Source: Eutreptiella sp. 'Long Island Sound 2002' (Eukaryota > Euglenozoa > Euglenophyceae > Eutreptiales > Eutreptiaceae). From it: 64,000 bases of DNA. The first letter of the stretch is position 1. The number at the start of each line of letters is the position of its first letter. The translations under genes were made by a program, and so were the position numbers. Positions 53,789-64,000 of the stretch are shown one piece after another. Below the pieces are notes generated by a model. That model was not told the DNA's origin, did no database searches, and saw nothing but the letters and a program-made list of their open reading frames with translations. The stretch is taken from positions 14,939,079 to 15,003,078 of the forward strand of contig OZ038400.1 in assembly GCA_964036045.1 (NCBI GenBank), read 5' to 3'.

Positions 53789-56125
53789 CGGATTCGTCAA
53801 GTGGGGTCATGATGCCAAAATCACCAAAATTGGCGTCATTCCCACGCATGGCTCGCCCAGCCAGGGCAAGGCCAATGGCTCACAGGATAGGAGACCGGAC
53901 CTAGGACTAATATCTGAGTGTACAACTTATAATTAGGTCCGGCCTCCCCTGGGGCATAGAGATATGGGGCCGCCAATTGACCACACGGAGGGGTGAAATT
54001 GGGGTCCCAAAAGGGGGTCATTTTGGCTGCCGAAATGAGCCAAAATTCCAGGGTGTTCCCAGTAGTATATCTCCACGCCGGCTTGGAGATCGGATCCGCC
54101 ATTCCATACCGGATCCGGCCGGAGTCCAACGGAGACTCCCATGCTCTTGGCTCTCAAAGATCTCCATGCCAATCGGCGTGGTGACAATCCCAATTGGGTC
54201 CACAAATGCTAAAATGGCAAAATTGCCCACACTCACTTTGGGCTAGCACCTTAACGAAGGTTGCTCCGCTTCGCCCACGTGGTGTGTGAACCATGGGGAC
54301 CAATATACATAACACCCATGTCATATATGGTCCATTGGTCCATGCGTCTGGCGTGCACAGGTGGGCTCAACATAGTGCACGGCGGGCAGCAAAAGTGGAA
54401 AATTGCTCAAAATGGCCAAAAATGCGCACACTCATGGTTGGGGCAAATGAGGCACATGCCCGACTTGGACCAGAGTGTGCCATAGGATTGATATCAAGTC
54501 ATATGTGTCCAACATATCTTTTGGGCGTCGCCCAACTCCTCCGGTATTGGGAATGGCAGGGTCGCCAAGTGAGCCCATGATTTGGGATAGTCCCAAATCG
54601 CCAACATGGCGGCCACGGTATGCCAAGCCCAAGAGGAGTTATTCGCCGGGTCCAAGATATGTTGGGCACCGAAGTATGTACCCCCATAACATACTTGGGT
54701 CACGATGTCAATTGAGCGCAACGTTGAGATACACGGTCGCCACTTGACATCATGACGGGGCAAAAACGGCAAAATTGACACAAAGATACACAAAAGTGCC
54801 TTGAAAGGCGCACAATTATATTATAATATCTTCGGCTTGGATCGTGCAATCAACCAATCCTTCTAAACACAATGACTTGACACCAAGGACCTTCGATTCC
54901 ACATATGTGCTCCACTTGGGGCGCTTTGAAAGGTTACGAGCGCTACTTCCCAAGTGGGCACATGAAAATATGGAAAATTGCAAAACACACACCTTGCTCC
55001 CAACGCATCGCTTTGGGATCGCCACACAAGCTTCTCTCCACGAAGGTTAGGCTTGCAATTGATCGTGGGGAGTATGGAGAAGGGGCTTGCACAATATGAG
55101 GTCCATTGGCGGGTTTGGCTTGGAGCGATGGACCCGCCAAATGGGCACGCAACACAACACAAGGCACATACTCCATATTGCCCAAAAAGGTAGCTCCCCC
55201 CACGATATGTCATGCCCCTCCAAGGGCATAACTTTGTGTCAATCGCTCATAGGAACTCAAAGAGAGGTTCTATGCAACACCAACACTCGCGCGCTATACT
55301 CGAAAGTTATCTTAACGCACGCAAAATCATGGCCAAAGAGTTACAACGCAAACTCTACCCTCTTGACCATGATCCATTACGCTAGCGCGCAAGTATGGAG
55401 ACGCAAGGCATATAATGCTTCCTAAATTACGTCGGGAGTATTGTGAATACATCCCACGTTTCCTTATTGTCATTCCTCGCAAGCGGCACGAGATATGACC
55501 CTCACAAGTGGCCTCACAAATCAACTTTGTTTTGCCCATATCTCTAAGACAAGGGCAAGATAAAAGGAAAGTTGATTCGTGCATAGGGAAGCACGTAGGT
55601 CCACTCGAAAGAGGTCAAATCAAGTGCGGGGATGTCGAAGTCGAAAATTTGATTTCGACATCCTGAAAAATTCGGATTAAGGTTGCGAGTGTAAGATGTG
55701 AAAATTGCGGATGCATCAATGCAATTCCTGAAGACTTTAGAGTCTTCGTCACGATTTGCGCTAAAATATCTGTATATAACAGTTAAACAGGCGGTTACGC
55801 TAAAGTCGCGAGCTAACCGCCAGCTGTCAAAACAGTGAGTATCAGAACGGAAGCGTAAAAATTGACGGAAACAATATGAAAATAAAACCCTGTTGATTCC
55901 TGATATTCTGATATATAAATCTCCGTTGGCGGTGCATCGGTTGCCGATGCGGGGCTTTACGGCACGGAACACGCTCCCGCCGGGCTCGCACCGGGCGTCA
56001 ACGGGCGCCTTCCGTACATGGGGTTAGTGGACCGGAGACCAGTCTCCCCTTCCGTACATGAGGTTAGTGGACCGGAGACCGGTTGTATGCCCTACCCTAG
56101 CCATGGGGTTCTGGGTACTGCTTCA
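53789..56125 (-). repeat. Element C 5' LTR (about 2.34 kb)
   Basis: Partner of 34252-36595 in the same orientation. The minus strand starts TGAAGCAGTACCCAGAACC. Small indels (for example at about 55550 relative to 36020) and scattered substitutions separate the pair. Confidence 0.9.
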
Positions 56126-56578
56126 CTAGCACATTTTGTACCACAATCTGGCATCCGGTATCATGGCTACAAATGACACCAGCCAGTTTCACATATCTTG
56201 GACTCCATGAAGGGATACCCTATTTTTTTGACGCTCGACGACATGGCGACACTCGTTTTCTGTTTTCTGGCAGTGGCATGTCAGATCCTGATTTTATCAT
56301 GAATCATGGATCATGGATCATCATGTACATTCTTCACTCAGACTTTCAATTTTCGAATTTTCGAGCTTGAACGAATCTTTTTCTGTGTGCCCTGAGGTAC
56401 CTATCCGTTTCATTCAAGTCGATGGCCATCACGAAGCACAGATCTCAGCACAATTTTGCTCAATTCAGCTCAATTTCTCACATTTTGCCTTAGATTAGTC
56501 GGTTTTTGGTCACTTTCGCCGTTTCGTTCACTTCACTTGACCCAGCCTGACATACTGGCGTATGTTTTCAGAGGGGGA
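56126..56578 (+). mobile_element. Internally deleted LTR-element remnant (primer site to polypurine tract)
   Basis: cacattttgtaccaca looks like an LTR end. It is followed by ctggcatccggtatc and ATGGCTACAAATGAC, a short gag-like start. The frame breaks soon after. At 56565-56578 ttcagagggggag forms a polypurine tract before TGTAACGG. So the coding part is deleted. Element C has inserted in its left LTR. Confidence 0.4.
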
Positions 56579-56877
56579 GTGTAACGGCAGCAGTGAGAGC
56601 ACTCAATTATACACTGATGTGATCAGAATTCCAATGATTCTCAGATGTACATTAGTGCAGTAAATTTTCCGCTTCATTTCATGTTTTCCGTTCGCCGCCA
56701 GATGTCGCCTGTGAGCGCGCGTCGAGTCGCATTTGTCTTTCGTGATTTCCCAATCGGATTTATTTAAATTATTTCGAATGATGTCACGTTGTGTCATTAT
56801 GTGCGATGAATGCGCATTGAGATTCTATGTCTGCTCCATTTTTGTAGACCTGGTTTTCGTACTCTTCATATTCCACC
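56579..56877 (+). repeat. Candidate 3' LTR of the deleted element (~300 bp)
   Basis: It starts TGTAACGGCAGCAGTGAGAG after a purine run. The right end near tattccacca is a guess, because the left LTR is missing. Confidence 0.3.
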
Positions 56878-57120
56878 ATGGAGTTCAAAGGACTTACAAG
56901 TGCTTCGCATATGTCGCTCCCCGAGGCTGGATATGGGTCTGAAGAGGGTTATGTGGGTTCGGAGATATCAGGGGCAGTGTCGGGCGTTACGACCCCTGGG
57001 GCATCGAGGCTACAGGCTTCGCAATCACAAGAAAGATCAACCACTATGCAGCGGTTACAGCCCCTTTGTCGAATTCTTTTGGGCTTAGTTTCCCAACCCA
57101 AAATAATTTGGGGGAAGTGA
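56878..57120 (+). CDS. Small hypothetical ORF
   Basis: 80 codons from ATG, Ser/Gly/Glu-rich (SLPEAGYGSEEGYVGSEI) and then basic. No domain is recognised. It may be a gag-like start next to a primer site, or chance. Confidence 0.25.
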   Translation: MEFKGLTSASHMSLPEAGYGSEEGYVGSEISGAVSGVTTPGASRLQASQSQERSTTMQRLQPLCRILLGLVSQPKIIWGK

Positions 57121-58215
57121 CACGTGAAGAAGTGTCAAAAAGGGCCAAATATATCAAAAATGACCAAAACAAAGCCCAAAAAAGTATGCAATAAAATTCG
57201 AAAGAAATTCAAACTCAAACACATTTGAGTGGAGTGACTCTCAAATAGGGTGGGTGTACACACCTCATAATTATTCAAAGTCTACACAACTTGTTGTGTG
57301 ACTTGGGGGTACACACACAATGTGCACACATGCAAAATGGCCAAAAAGGCAAAAATAGGCCAACAAAAAGCATAAAAATGTGTGCAATAGAGGTCGAAAT
57401 AAATTCGAACTCATGTAAATTCGAGTCGAGCGACCTCGAAATCGGGTGTGGGTGTTGGAAAATTGTTTCTCGAACTCAACAACCTCACCTGTAGCACTTG
57501 GGGGAACATGCATAATGTGCACACATGCAAAATGGCAAAAAAGGCAAAAGTAGGCCAACAAAAAGCATAAAAATGTGTGCAATAGAGGTCGGAACAAATT
57601 CGAAGTCACGCAAATTCGAGTCGAGCGACCTCGAAATAGGGTGTGGGTGTTGGAAAATAATTTTTCCGAACTCAACAACCTCACCTGTAGCACTTGGGGG
57701 AACATGCATAATATGCACACATGCAAAATGGCCAAAAAGGCAAAAATAGGCCAACAAAAAGCATCAAAATGTGTGGGAGAGAGGTTGAAATAAATTCGAA
57801 CTCGTGCAAATTCGAGGCGAGCGAACTCGAAATAGGGTGTGGTTGTAAGAAAATAATTTTTTCGAATTAAATAGTTCACCCACTATGGATTGGGGGAAGT
57901 GCAAGAAATGAACAATTGGAGTGATAACCTTCACCACACCCATGTAGTCTTGGTAAAGAGCAAGAAGTCGTCGTCATAGAGGTCTAATTAAATTCGAACT
58001 CATGTAAATTCGAGTCGAGCGACCTTCAAATAGGGTGTGGATGACCTTCAAGAATTTTTTCGAATTAAATACTTCGCCAAGAATGAATTGGGGGAAGTGC
58101 AAGAGGGAGTGATAACCTTCACCAAACCAATGTTGTCTTGGCAAAGAGCAAGAAGTCAATTCCATCCGTCTCCACCATAAGATAAGTATAAGATTGTAAG
58201 AATCTTCCATGTTGG
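57121..58215 (+). repeat. ~195-bp tandem repeats, 3 clear copies plus diverged flanks
   Basis: gcacacatgcaaaatggc, then aggccaacaaaaagcat and attcgagtcgagcgacctcg, recur near 57326, 57520 and 57715. More diverged copies lie at 57121-57290 and 57850-58215. ORFs inside are repeat artefacts. Confidence 0.85.
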
Positions 58216-58945
58216 TCAAGTCAAATAACTTTCTCCCAACGATATTTGGAAAATTTTGAACTCAAAATCCAAAAGTTCCAACTTGCCAATGACCAAGGAT
58301 GTCTATTCTTTAGCATGGTACATGGATGGACACCACAAACCTCAATCAAAGTAAATGCACAATGACAAAGGCAAGCAAAGACACTTTCGACACTTGGTCT
58401 TGATCCTTGTTGAAGTTCTCTCACATAGAGTATCACATAACATTCGAGCAATGAACCTTACATAATGTCATCTTATACTTATCTATGAAATAGATCAGTA
58501 AATATACAAACAAGAGCACAACAAAAAGACAGTCAGTTTTTTACTAATACCAAAGCGACACAATTGAGTACTCTACACCACGCGCAACGCTACGGCGACA
58601 AAGATTCGTGTGTGTCAGACCTCTAACATGTGTGAACGGCAAAATCAGCCCCTCACACCAAACCAAGAGCACCAATCAAATTGTATGGGTCTAAAACCAC
58701 AGAAATCCACGATCCCGTAAATTCAGACCCACAGAAATCAGAATTGGAAAATTAAAACTCAGTAGGCTCACGCCCGACCGCGATTCGTGTCGCGCGCGCA
58801 CCAGGCCAGAAAAGGAGTAATTCAGCACCCCTAGGATCTACTGCATCCCACCCCAAGGGTATGTTGTGTGTGTGGGGGGCTTGGATCGGTCTTGGGACCG
58901 ATGCCGTGGGGGGTAACCCAAAGGGGGAAAGCCAACACTATTGCA
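58216..58945. other. AT-rich spacer, no gene recognised
   Basis: Short ORFs only. A G-rich stretch (58855-58930) precedes the abrupt start of element E homology. Confidence 0.5.
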
Positions 58946-61900
58946 CCCACCTATGCTGACTTGTTCCGAGGCAGGACCAGAGATGGCCCTTTGGGCCACC
59001 TGGGAAGACCGCCAGAGCCGAAGTCATGCGGAGGTACCCCGCAAGTAAGCTCAGTGGTTCAGGGTCCCGGCAAGGCCAAGGCGGAGTCTGATGAGTGCCC
59101 CAAGATCCAGGCATTGAGGGCCAGGCTGAAGCAGAAGTATGCAGATACCTTCTTCAGCGGAACGCCTGTATTTCCCCCACCGGTGCGTGGACCGTATGGT
59201 GAGGCCAAGATACGGCTCAAGCCGGACCCCCGTGTGTATCGACACAGGGAGTTTGCCCTGAGGGGCGAGAGGAAGGAGGCGGTGGAGAAGATCCTGCGTG
59301 AATTTATCGACAGAGGCTGGCTTGAGCCGTGCCACTCCGAGTGGGCCTCCCCGTGCTTCGTCGTCCCCAAGAAGGTGGCCGGAGAGTGGCGGCTCGTGGT
59401 TGACTACCGCGGCCTAAACGCCCAAACGCAGCATGACAGCTATACGCTGCCCCTCATTGAGGACATGCTGCAAAAACAACACCGGCGGAGGATCTTCACG
59501 GTGATTGACTTGAAACATGGTTATCATCAGATGCCTCTCGCCGAGGAGTCCCGTGCCTGCACAGCAATGAGCACACCACTTGGACCCCTCCAGTGGAAGG
59601 TGATGCCCAACGGCAACGCGGCTTTTCAGCGGATGCTGGAGAACCCGCTTGAGCCGGTGCGTGACTGTGCGGACCCCTTCGTGGACGACGTGATCATCGC
59701 GTCCGGGGACCCCAGTATGAGCTATGAGGAGCTCCTGGAGGCACACGAGAGGGACGTCACTCGAGTGCTGGACCTCCTGGTTCGGCACAAACTCACGGGC
59801 AGCAGTGACAAGGCCACCATTGCGGCAAGCGAGGTGGTCTTCGCTGGCCACGTAGTTGGGAACGGGCAGGGGAAGCCCATACCTGGCAAGGTGGCTGCGA
59901 TTGAGCACTGGGAAAAGCCCAAAACGGTCTCTGAGCTACGGGCGTACTTGGGATTCTGCAACTACTACTCGGGGTATATCAAGATGTATGCCGAGTATGC
60001 AGCCCCCATGACGACCATGCTCAAGGGCGACCGAGAGGAGACCAAGAAGGGGTCCAAGAAGGCTCTGGTCTGGAATGAAGAGTCCGACCGTGCCTTTGAG
60101 GGGATGAAGCAGGCGATGCTATCCGCAGTGGGTCTGCACCTCGTGGATCCTGATCGAGGATTCGTCCTGCGCACCGACGCTTCCGACTACGCCGTTGGCG
60201 CTGTGTTGGAACAAGTGCTTGACGATGGGAGGCACGTGCCAGTGGCCTTCTGGAGCCAAGTCCTGACGGAAGGCCAGAGACGGACGTGGACGCCCCGAGA
60301 AAAGGAGGCGTATGCCATCGTCATGGCTCTCAGGAAATGGGCTGGGTACATAGCCCTCCATCCCGTCAGCGTCTGCACCGACCATCAGAGTCTGCAGTCG
60401 TGGCACAAGGAGCACGTGGACACCCCTTCTGGTCCCGCCTCCCGACGGGCAAGATGGCATGAGACCTTGGCCAAGTTCGACCTCACCGTTGTGTATGTTC
60501 CTGGCAAGGACAACACCGTGGCGGACTGTCTCAGTAGGTGGGCCTCTCCCGCCAGCAAGGGCATGACGGATGTCTCCGCCCATGGCGATGAGGCTGAGAC
60601 CGCTGAGGCCAAGAGGATCATAGAAATGGAGCCCCTGGTGGAGGAGGAGGGTGTTAAATGCTTCGTCGTCATGGCTGCGGATGCCCCCCTCGGAACGAGG
60701 ATGGGCAGAGCGGTCAGAGTACTCGCCTCTGAGGGAGGTGAGTCCGACAAGCACCTCTTCCCTGAATCTTGCCTCCAGGACGACTGGACCGACGACTACG
60801 CTAAGTCTGAGGCCTTTGACGCCGAGTATAGGGCTGTGACCGACCCTGATGACGGGCAGAAGTGGCCAAAGGGGCTGACTGAGGAGGATGGCAAGCTCTA
60901 CCGGAATGGTACGCTGCTGGTCCCGGAGTCCCGGGTGCTCCAGCTGTGTCAGGCTTGGCACCACCACATGATACACCCAGGGGTCAAAAAGCAAGCCCTG
61001 GACATGTAGCGCCGGTTTGAGATCGAGCAGATCGGTCTTTACAACGCCATCAAGAAGGTCACGAAGGGTTGCTCGGTCTGTCAAGCCTGCAATCCCGATA
61101 ACCGGAACGTCAAGGGGGAAGCCCAATGGACTCCGGTTCCTGACCAGCCCATGGAGAGCGTGGCCATGGACGTCTTCTCCATGCCCGAAGTTCACATAGG
61201 CAAGGAGACCTTTGACTGTGTGGTCCTTTGTGTGGACCGCCACAGCGGCTACGTAGTAGCCGTTCCGGCACGCAAAAGAAGGTTGCTTGCCAAGGAAGTG
61301 GCAGTCATGATGATTCGTCATTGGCTGACCGTCTTTGACATCCCCCGCACCATTTGCAGTGACCGAGGGCCCCAGTTTACTGGTGGCTGGTTCAAGGCCA
61401 TGTGTTCCCTCATGGGAATACGTCATGCCAAGAGCGTCGCCTATCTCAGCCGGTCCAATGGCCGGGCTGAAGTGGCTGGACGGCAGCTGTTCGAGAAGCT
61501 GCGCAAGATTCACATCACCAATCCACGTCGGAACTGGTTTGAGGAGATGTGGCCGCTCTGAAGGCCCATCATTACACCCCCACTCCGGGTGGTTTGTCCC
61601 CTCACCAGATTCTGTTCGGCAGGTACCCCCTTGGTCGGGGACTTCCCTTGTCTGGTGATGGTTTGGCCATGGACGCCAAGGAATTCTTCGCGCGGCAAGA
61701 GGCAATGGCGCGGGACATCCGCCAGCAGCTCGAGAAGGAGCATGCTGAGCGTCAGAAGTCCGCCCCGAGCTCGGCAGCGCAAAAGTTCAGGGTGGGAGAC
61801 CCGGTATGGGTGATCAGACCCCGCCCTATGGGCACCCACCGCACCAAAAACTGGTTCACACCCAGAGAGGTGGTCCGCAGGATTGGTGAGGACACCTACC

Positions 61901-62280
61901 GCATCACGGTGGGTCACGCACAGTTCCAGAGGCACCACGAGAGTCAGCTCCGTGTGTGGGAACCCGACCTCCGTGGCCAACATGTGTCCCTGGACTACGC
62001 CGCACATGAGGCTGATTCGGACAACGATTATGCTGAGCAGGACGACTATACCGTCGAGAAGATCCTGGCCCAGCATCCGAACGCCTCGGCACCCGGAGGC
62101 CTAGAGTTCAAGGTTTGTTGGCCAGGCTATGGGCCGTCCTACGACACCTGGGAATCCGTCTCCTCGTTCGTGCCGCGGATTAACACCCCCTTCATGGACT
62201 ACATCCGCAAGCGCAAGACCAAGCTCCACGTCTCGGACTTGGAGGCACACACCCGGGCGATTGCAGCTAAGGGCGCCTGA
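58946..62280 (+). pseudogene. Element E pol: RT, RNase H, integrase, chromodomain (5'-truncated relative of C)
   Basis: Homology to C begins in the linker before RT (TYADLFRGRTRDGPLGHL), so gag, protease and the Dam-like part are missing. RT has FVDDVIIAS intact, but four residues are deleted in the normally conserved VMPMGVTNGNA block, which now reads VMPNGNA. RNase H has LRTDASDYAVGA and the rest intact. TAG at 61007-61009 replaces a Gln codon of C (LDM-stop-RRFEIE). The integrase core has D in AMDVFSMPEV, D in CSDRGPQFTG and E in NGRAEVAGRQL. A one-base deletion near 61553 (EEMWP) shifts the frame, and the chromodomain part (61549-62280) is then open to TGA. It is inactive, but less decayed than expected for an old copy. 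Confidence 0.88.
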
Positions 62281-63329
62281 TCACCGCCCTGAGTTCCCCC
62301 CTGATGCAGTTTGAGCACTTGTTTGGTCGACGGATCGTCCCTCACTTGCTTGCTCTCTTCCATCTTCCGGTGACATGCCATCCGAGTGGCCATATACCCC
62401 CCCCTGCTGAATCCAGGGGAGGATGGCCCCTCTCTTCCACTCCTATTCGTCACTCCCCGCCTGCTGAATCCTTGGGAAACCAGGCAGAGCGACTGACCTT
62501 GACACTTCTTGAGCTCTTAGGGCCTTGAAGCCCATACGACGTTGCGCAACGGATGCCGCTGTAATCGGCATTGCGATTTTTGGGTGTGTGGTCTGGTCCC
62601 ATGGCACTTGCGGGATCCAGACCAGTTTACGTGTGTCTGCAGACTATATCTGGCCTGAACTCAGGCGTTTTCCTGTCCACCCTCTTGCATATGCCTTATC
62701 CTAACCGGGGCGTGGTTTGGCGTTCTATCCATAGTGTGTTTACACGCCTATTACCCCGCTTATTGCTTACTTTTCCGCCCCCCAGGATATGTGCATCTGT
62801 ATGTTAAGTGTTGTCAGCCCATCACCGAGATATGGACTGTTTTTCCCCCTGAAGGGAAACAAATCGGAATACGAAGGCGCCCTGAGTCGCCGTGTACATG
62901 CTCTTACATAAGGTCCAGCCTGGACCAGTACCTAAGTACAGATTCTTCTGTTTGAGTGCCCGTGATACCGTGTGCCCTAGTGGCTGTGATGTGCTGAGAT
63001 CCTGATGGCACCAGGCGGGAAGCCCAGTTGCCTGACTACACTCCCAGCGGTCCGCCACTGTCAGTCCCAGTGTGAGCCTACCGACTCGCAGACGCACTTG
63101 CAGTCGGGTGGCGACCTCCGGTGTCCTGACCTCGGTCAGTCTGCCTGGGAAACTGGTGGTTTGAGGAGTCGACGCCTCCGCCCAGACTGCATGGGGACTC
63201 CCCCATGCATGGCCTTCGTGGTAATCGGGCGAGGGAAAAGACGGCCTTGATGCCCGATCCCTTATGGAGGAGCTCGTTGGGCTTTACCACTCTGGACTCG
63301 CGTCGTGGATATGGACATGGTGCGCCCAA
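62281..63329 (+). other. Element E 3' untranslated region, truncated
   Basis: It matches 655 to about 1710 of element B. The last ~430 bp before the LTR, including the polypurine tract, are missing and replaced by an A-type LTR fragment. Confidence 0.75.
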
Positions 63330-63551
63330 AGAAAGATGTCCTTGAATTATGCCCTAGGTTTTTTGATGTATTCCTGCAGGTTTTGTAGTTGAAAACCCCA
63401 AACCAAAGCAGCAAGTAGAGCAAGGACTGAATGTGGATCGAATCAATGATTGGTTTTGGAATCCAGTGTAACACAGAAGGGCTGCAGATAGACAAAGCAG
63501 GTTTATGCACATAGATTCAATCACAAAAGGATAATACAAAAGGTTTTATAT
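63330..63551 (-). repeat. A-type LTR fragment (terminal ~220 bp)
   Basis: The minus-strand copy of the last ~220 bp of the 708-bp LTR, starting exactly at its terminus (AGAAAGATGTCC). It has more substitutions than the LTR pair has between them. Confidence 0.85.
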
Positions 63552-64000
63552 TGAAGCGGTACCCAGAACCCCATGGCCAGGTTACGGCATACAGCCGGTC
63601 TCCGGTCCACTAACCCCATGCACGGCGTGTTCCGTGCCGTGAAGCCCCGCATCGGCAACCGATGCACCGCCAGCGGAGATTTGTGTATCAGAATATCAGG
63701 AATCAACAGGGTTTTACTTTCATATTGTTTCCGTCAATTTTTATGCTTCCGTTCCGATACTCACTGTTTTGACTGCTGGCGGTTGGTTCGCGACTTTACC
63801 GTAACCGCCAGTTTAACTGTTTATAATGGAAATTTTAACGCTATCCGTCACGAAGGCTCCAAAGTCGCCAGGAACTGCATGGATGCTTCCGCAATTTTCA
63901 TAATTAATACTCGCAACCTTAATCCGAATTTTTCAGGATGTCGAAATCGGATTTTCGACTTCGACATCCCCGCACTTGATTTGACCTCTTTCGAGTGGAC
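63552..64000 (+). repeat. Start of a C-type LTR, cut by the window end
   Basis: It begins TGAAGCGGTACCCAGAACCC and follows the C LTR (same sense as element E) to the window edge. It is probably the 3' LTR of E. Confidence 0.8.

Larger units (their letters stand above)
34252..56125 (-). mobile_element. Element C: Ty3/gypsy chromodomain retrotransposon, ~16.6 kb plus 5.3 kb insertion
   Basis: Paired LTRs, primer site, upstream ORF, gag, pol with chromodomain and polypurine tract, all on the minus strand. No clear target duplication is seen: the outer flanks are ggagt and ctagc on the plus strand. Confidence 0.9.

Noticed and set aside
60119-61705. 528-codon minus-strand ORF
   Set aside because: Antisense of the element E pol.

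Overview
The window is eukaryotic nuclear DNA made almost entirely of transposable elements and satellites. No bacterial operon, rRNA gene or intact housekeeping gene was found. The evidence is long terminal repeats (LTRs), chromodomain Ty3/gypsy polyproteins, a Mutator-like (MULE) transposase with a SWIM finger, a PIF/Harbinger-like transposon, short telomere-type repeats and many tandem arrays. The content fits a large repeat-rich genome of an alga, most likely of the green lineage (a prasinophyte such as Cymbomonas is a guess from memory). The species cannot be fixed from the sequence.

Layout. (1) 1-4981: 3' end of a chromodomain gypsy element (B), its ~2.15 kb LTR, then the 5' leader of a second copy, so copies are joined through a shared LTR. 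(2) 4982-6963: C-terminal part of a SET-domain gene fused to that leader. (3) 8230-10285: a pyrimidine tract and a 53-bp tandem array. (4) 10302-12288 plus 31954-33473: one MULE transposase pseudogene, with a ubiquitin-like domain ending in RLRGG near its N-terminus. It is split by gypsy element A (12289-31948), which has 708-bp LTRs and a 5-bp target duplication. (5) Inside A, a 467-bp protease segment is duplicated around about 8 kb of extra DNA. That DNA holds a T-poor tract, 62-bp and 65-bp arrays and a 2.66 kb LTR-type element (F). (6) 34252-56125: gypsy element C on the minus strand, with ~2.34 kb LTRs. Its reverse transcriptase gene is split by a 5.3 kb Harbinger-like transposon (40905-46218) that encodes a DDE transposase and a RING-finger protein. 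(7) 56126-58945: a shrunken LTR-element remnant and ~195-bp repeats. (8) 58946-64000: a 5'-truncated relative of C (element E), whose 3' side carries a fragment of the A-type LTR.

How the genes fit together. A and C share the order gag, in-frame UAG, protease, an extra domain, reverse transcriptase/RNase H, integrase, chromodomain. The extra domain lies between protease and reverse transcriptase. It resembles Dam-type adenine methyltransferases: A keeps an NPPF motif, while C has CPRW there. Nearly all coding regions carry stops or frameshifts. UAG is the commonest in-frame stop, and it occupies the gag-pol junction in both families.
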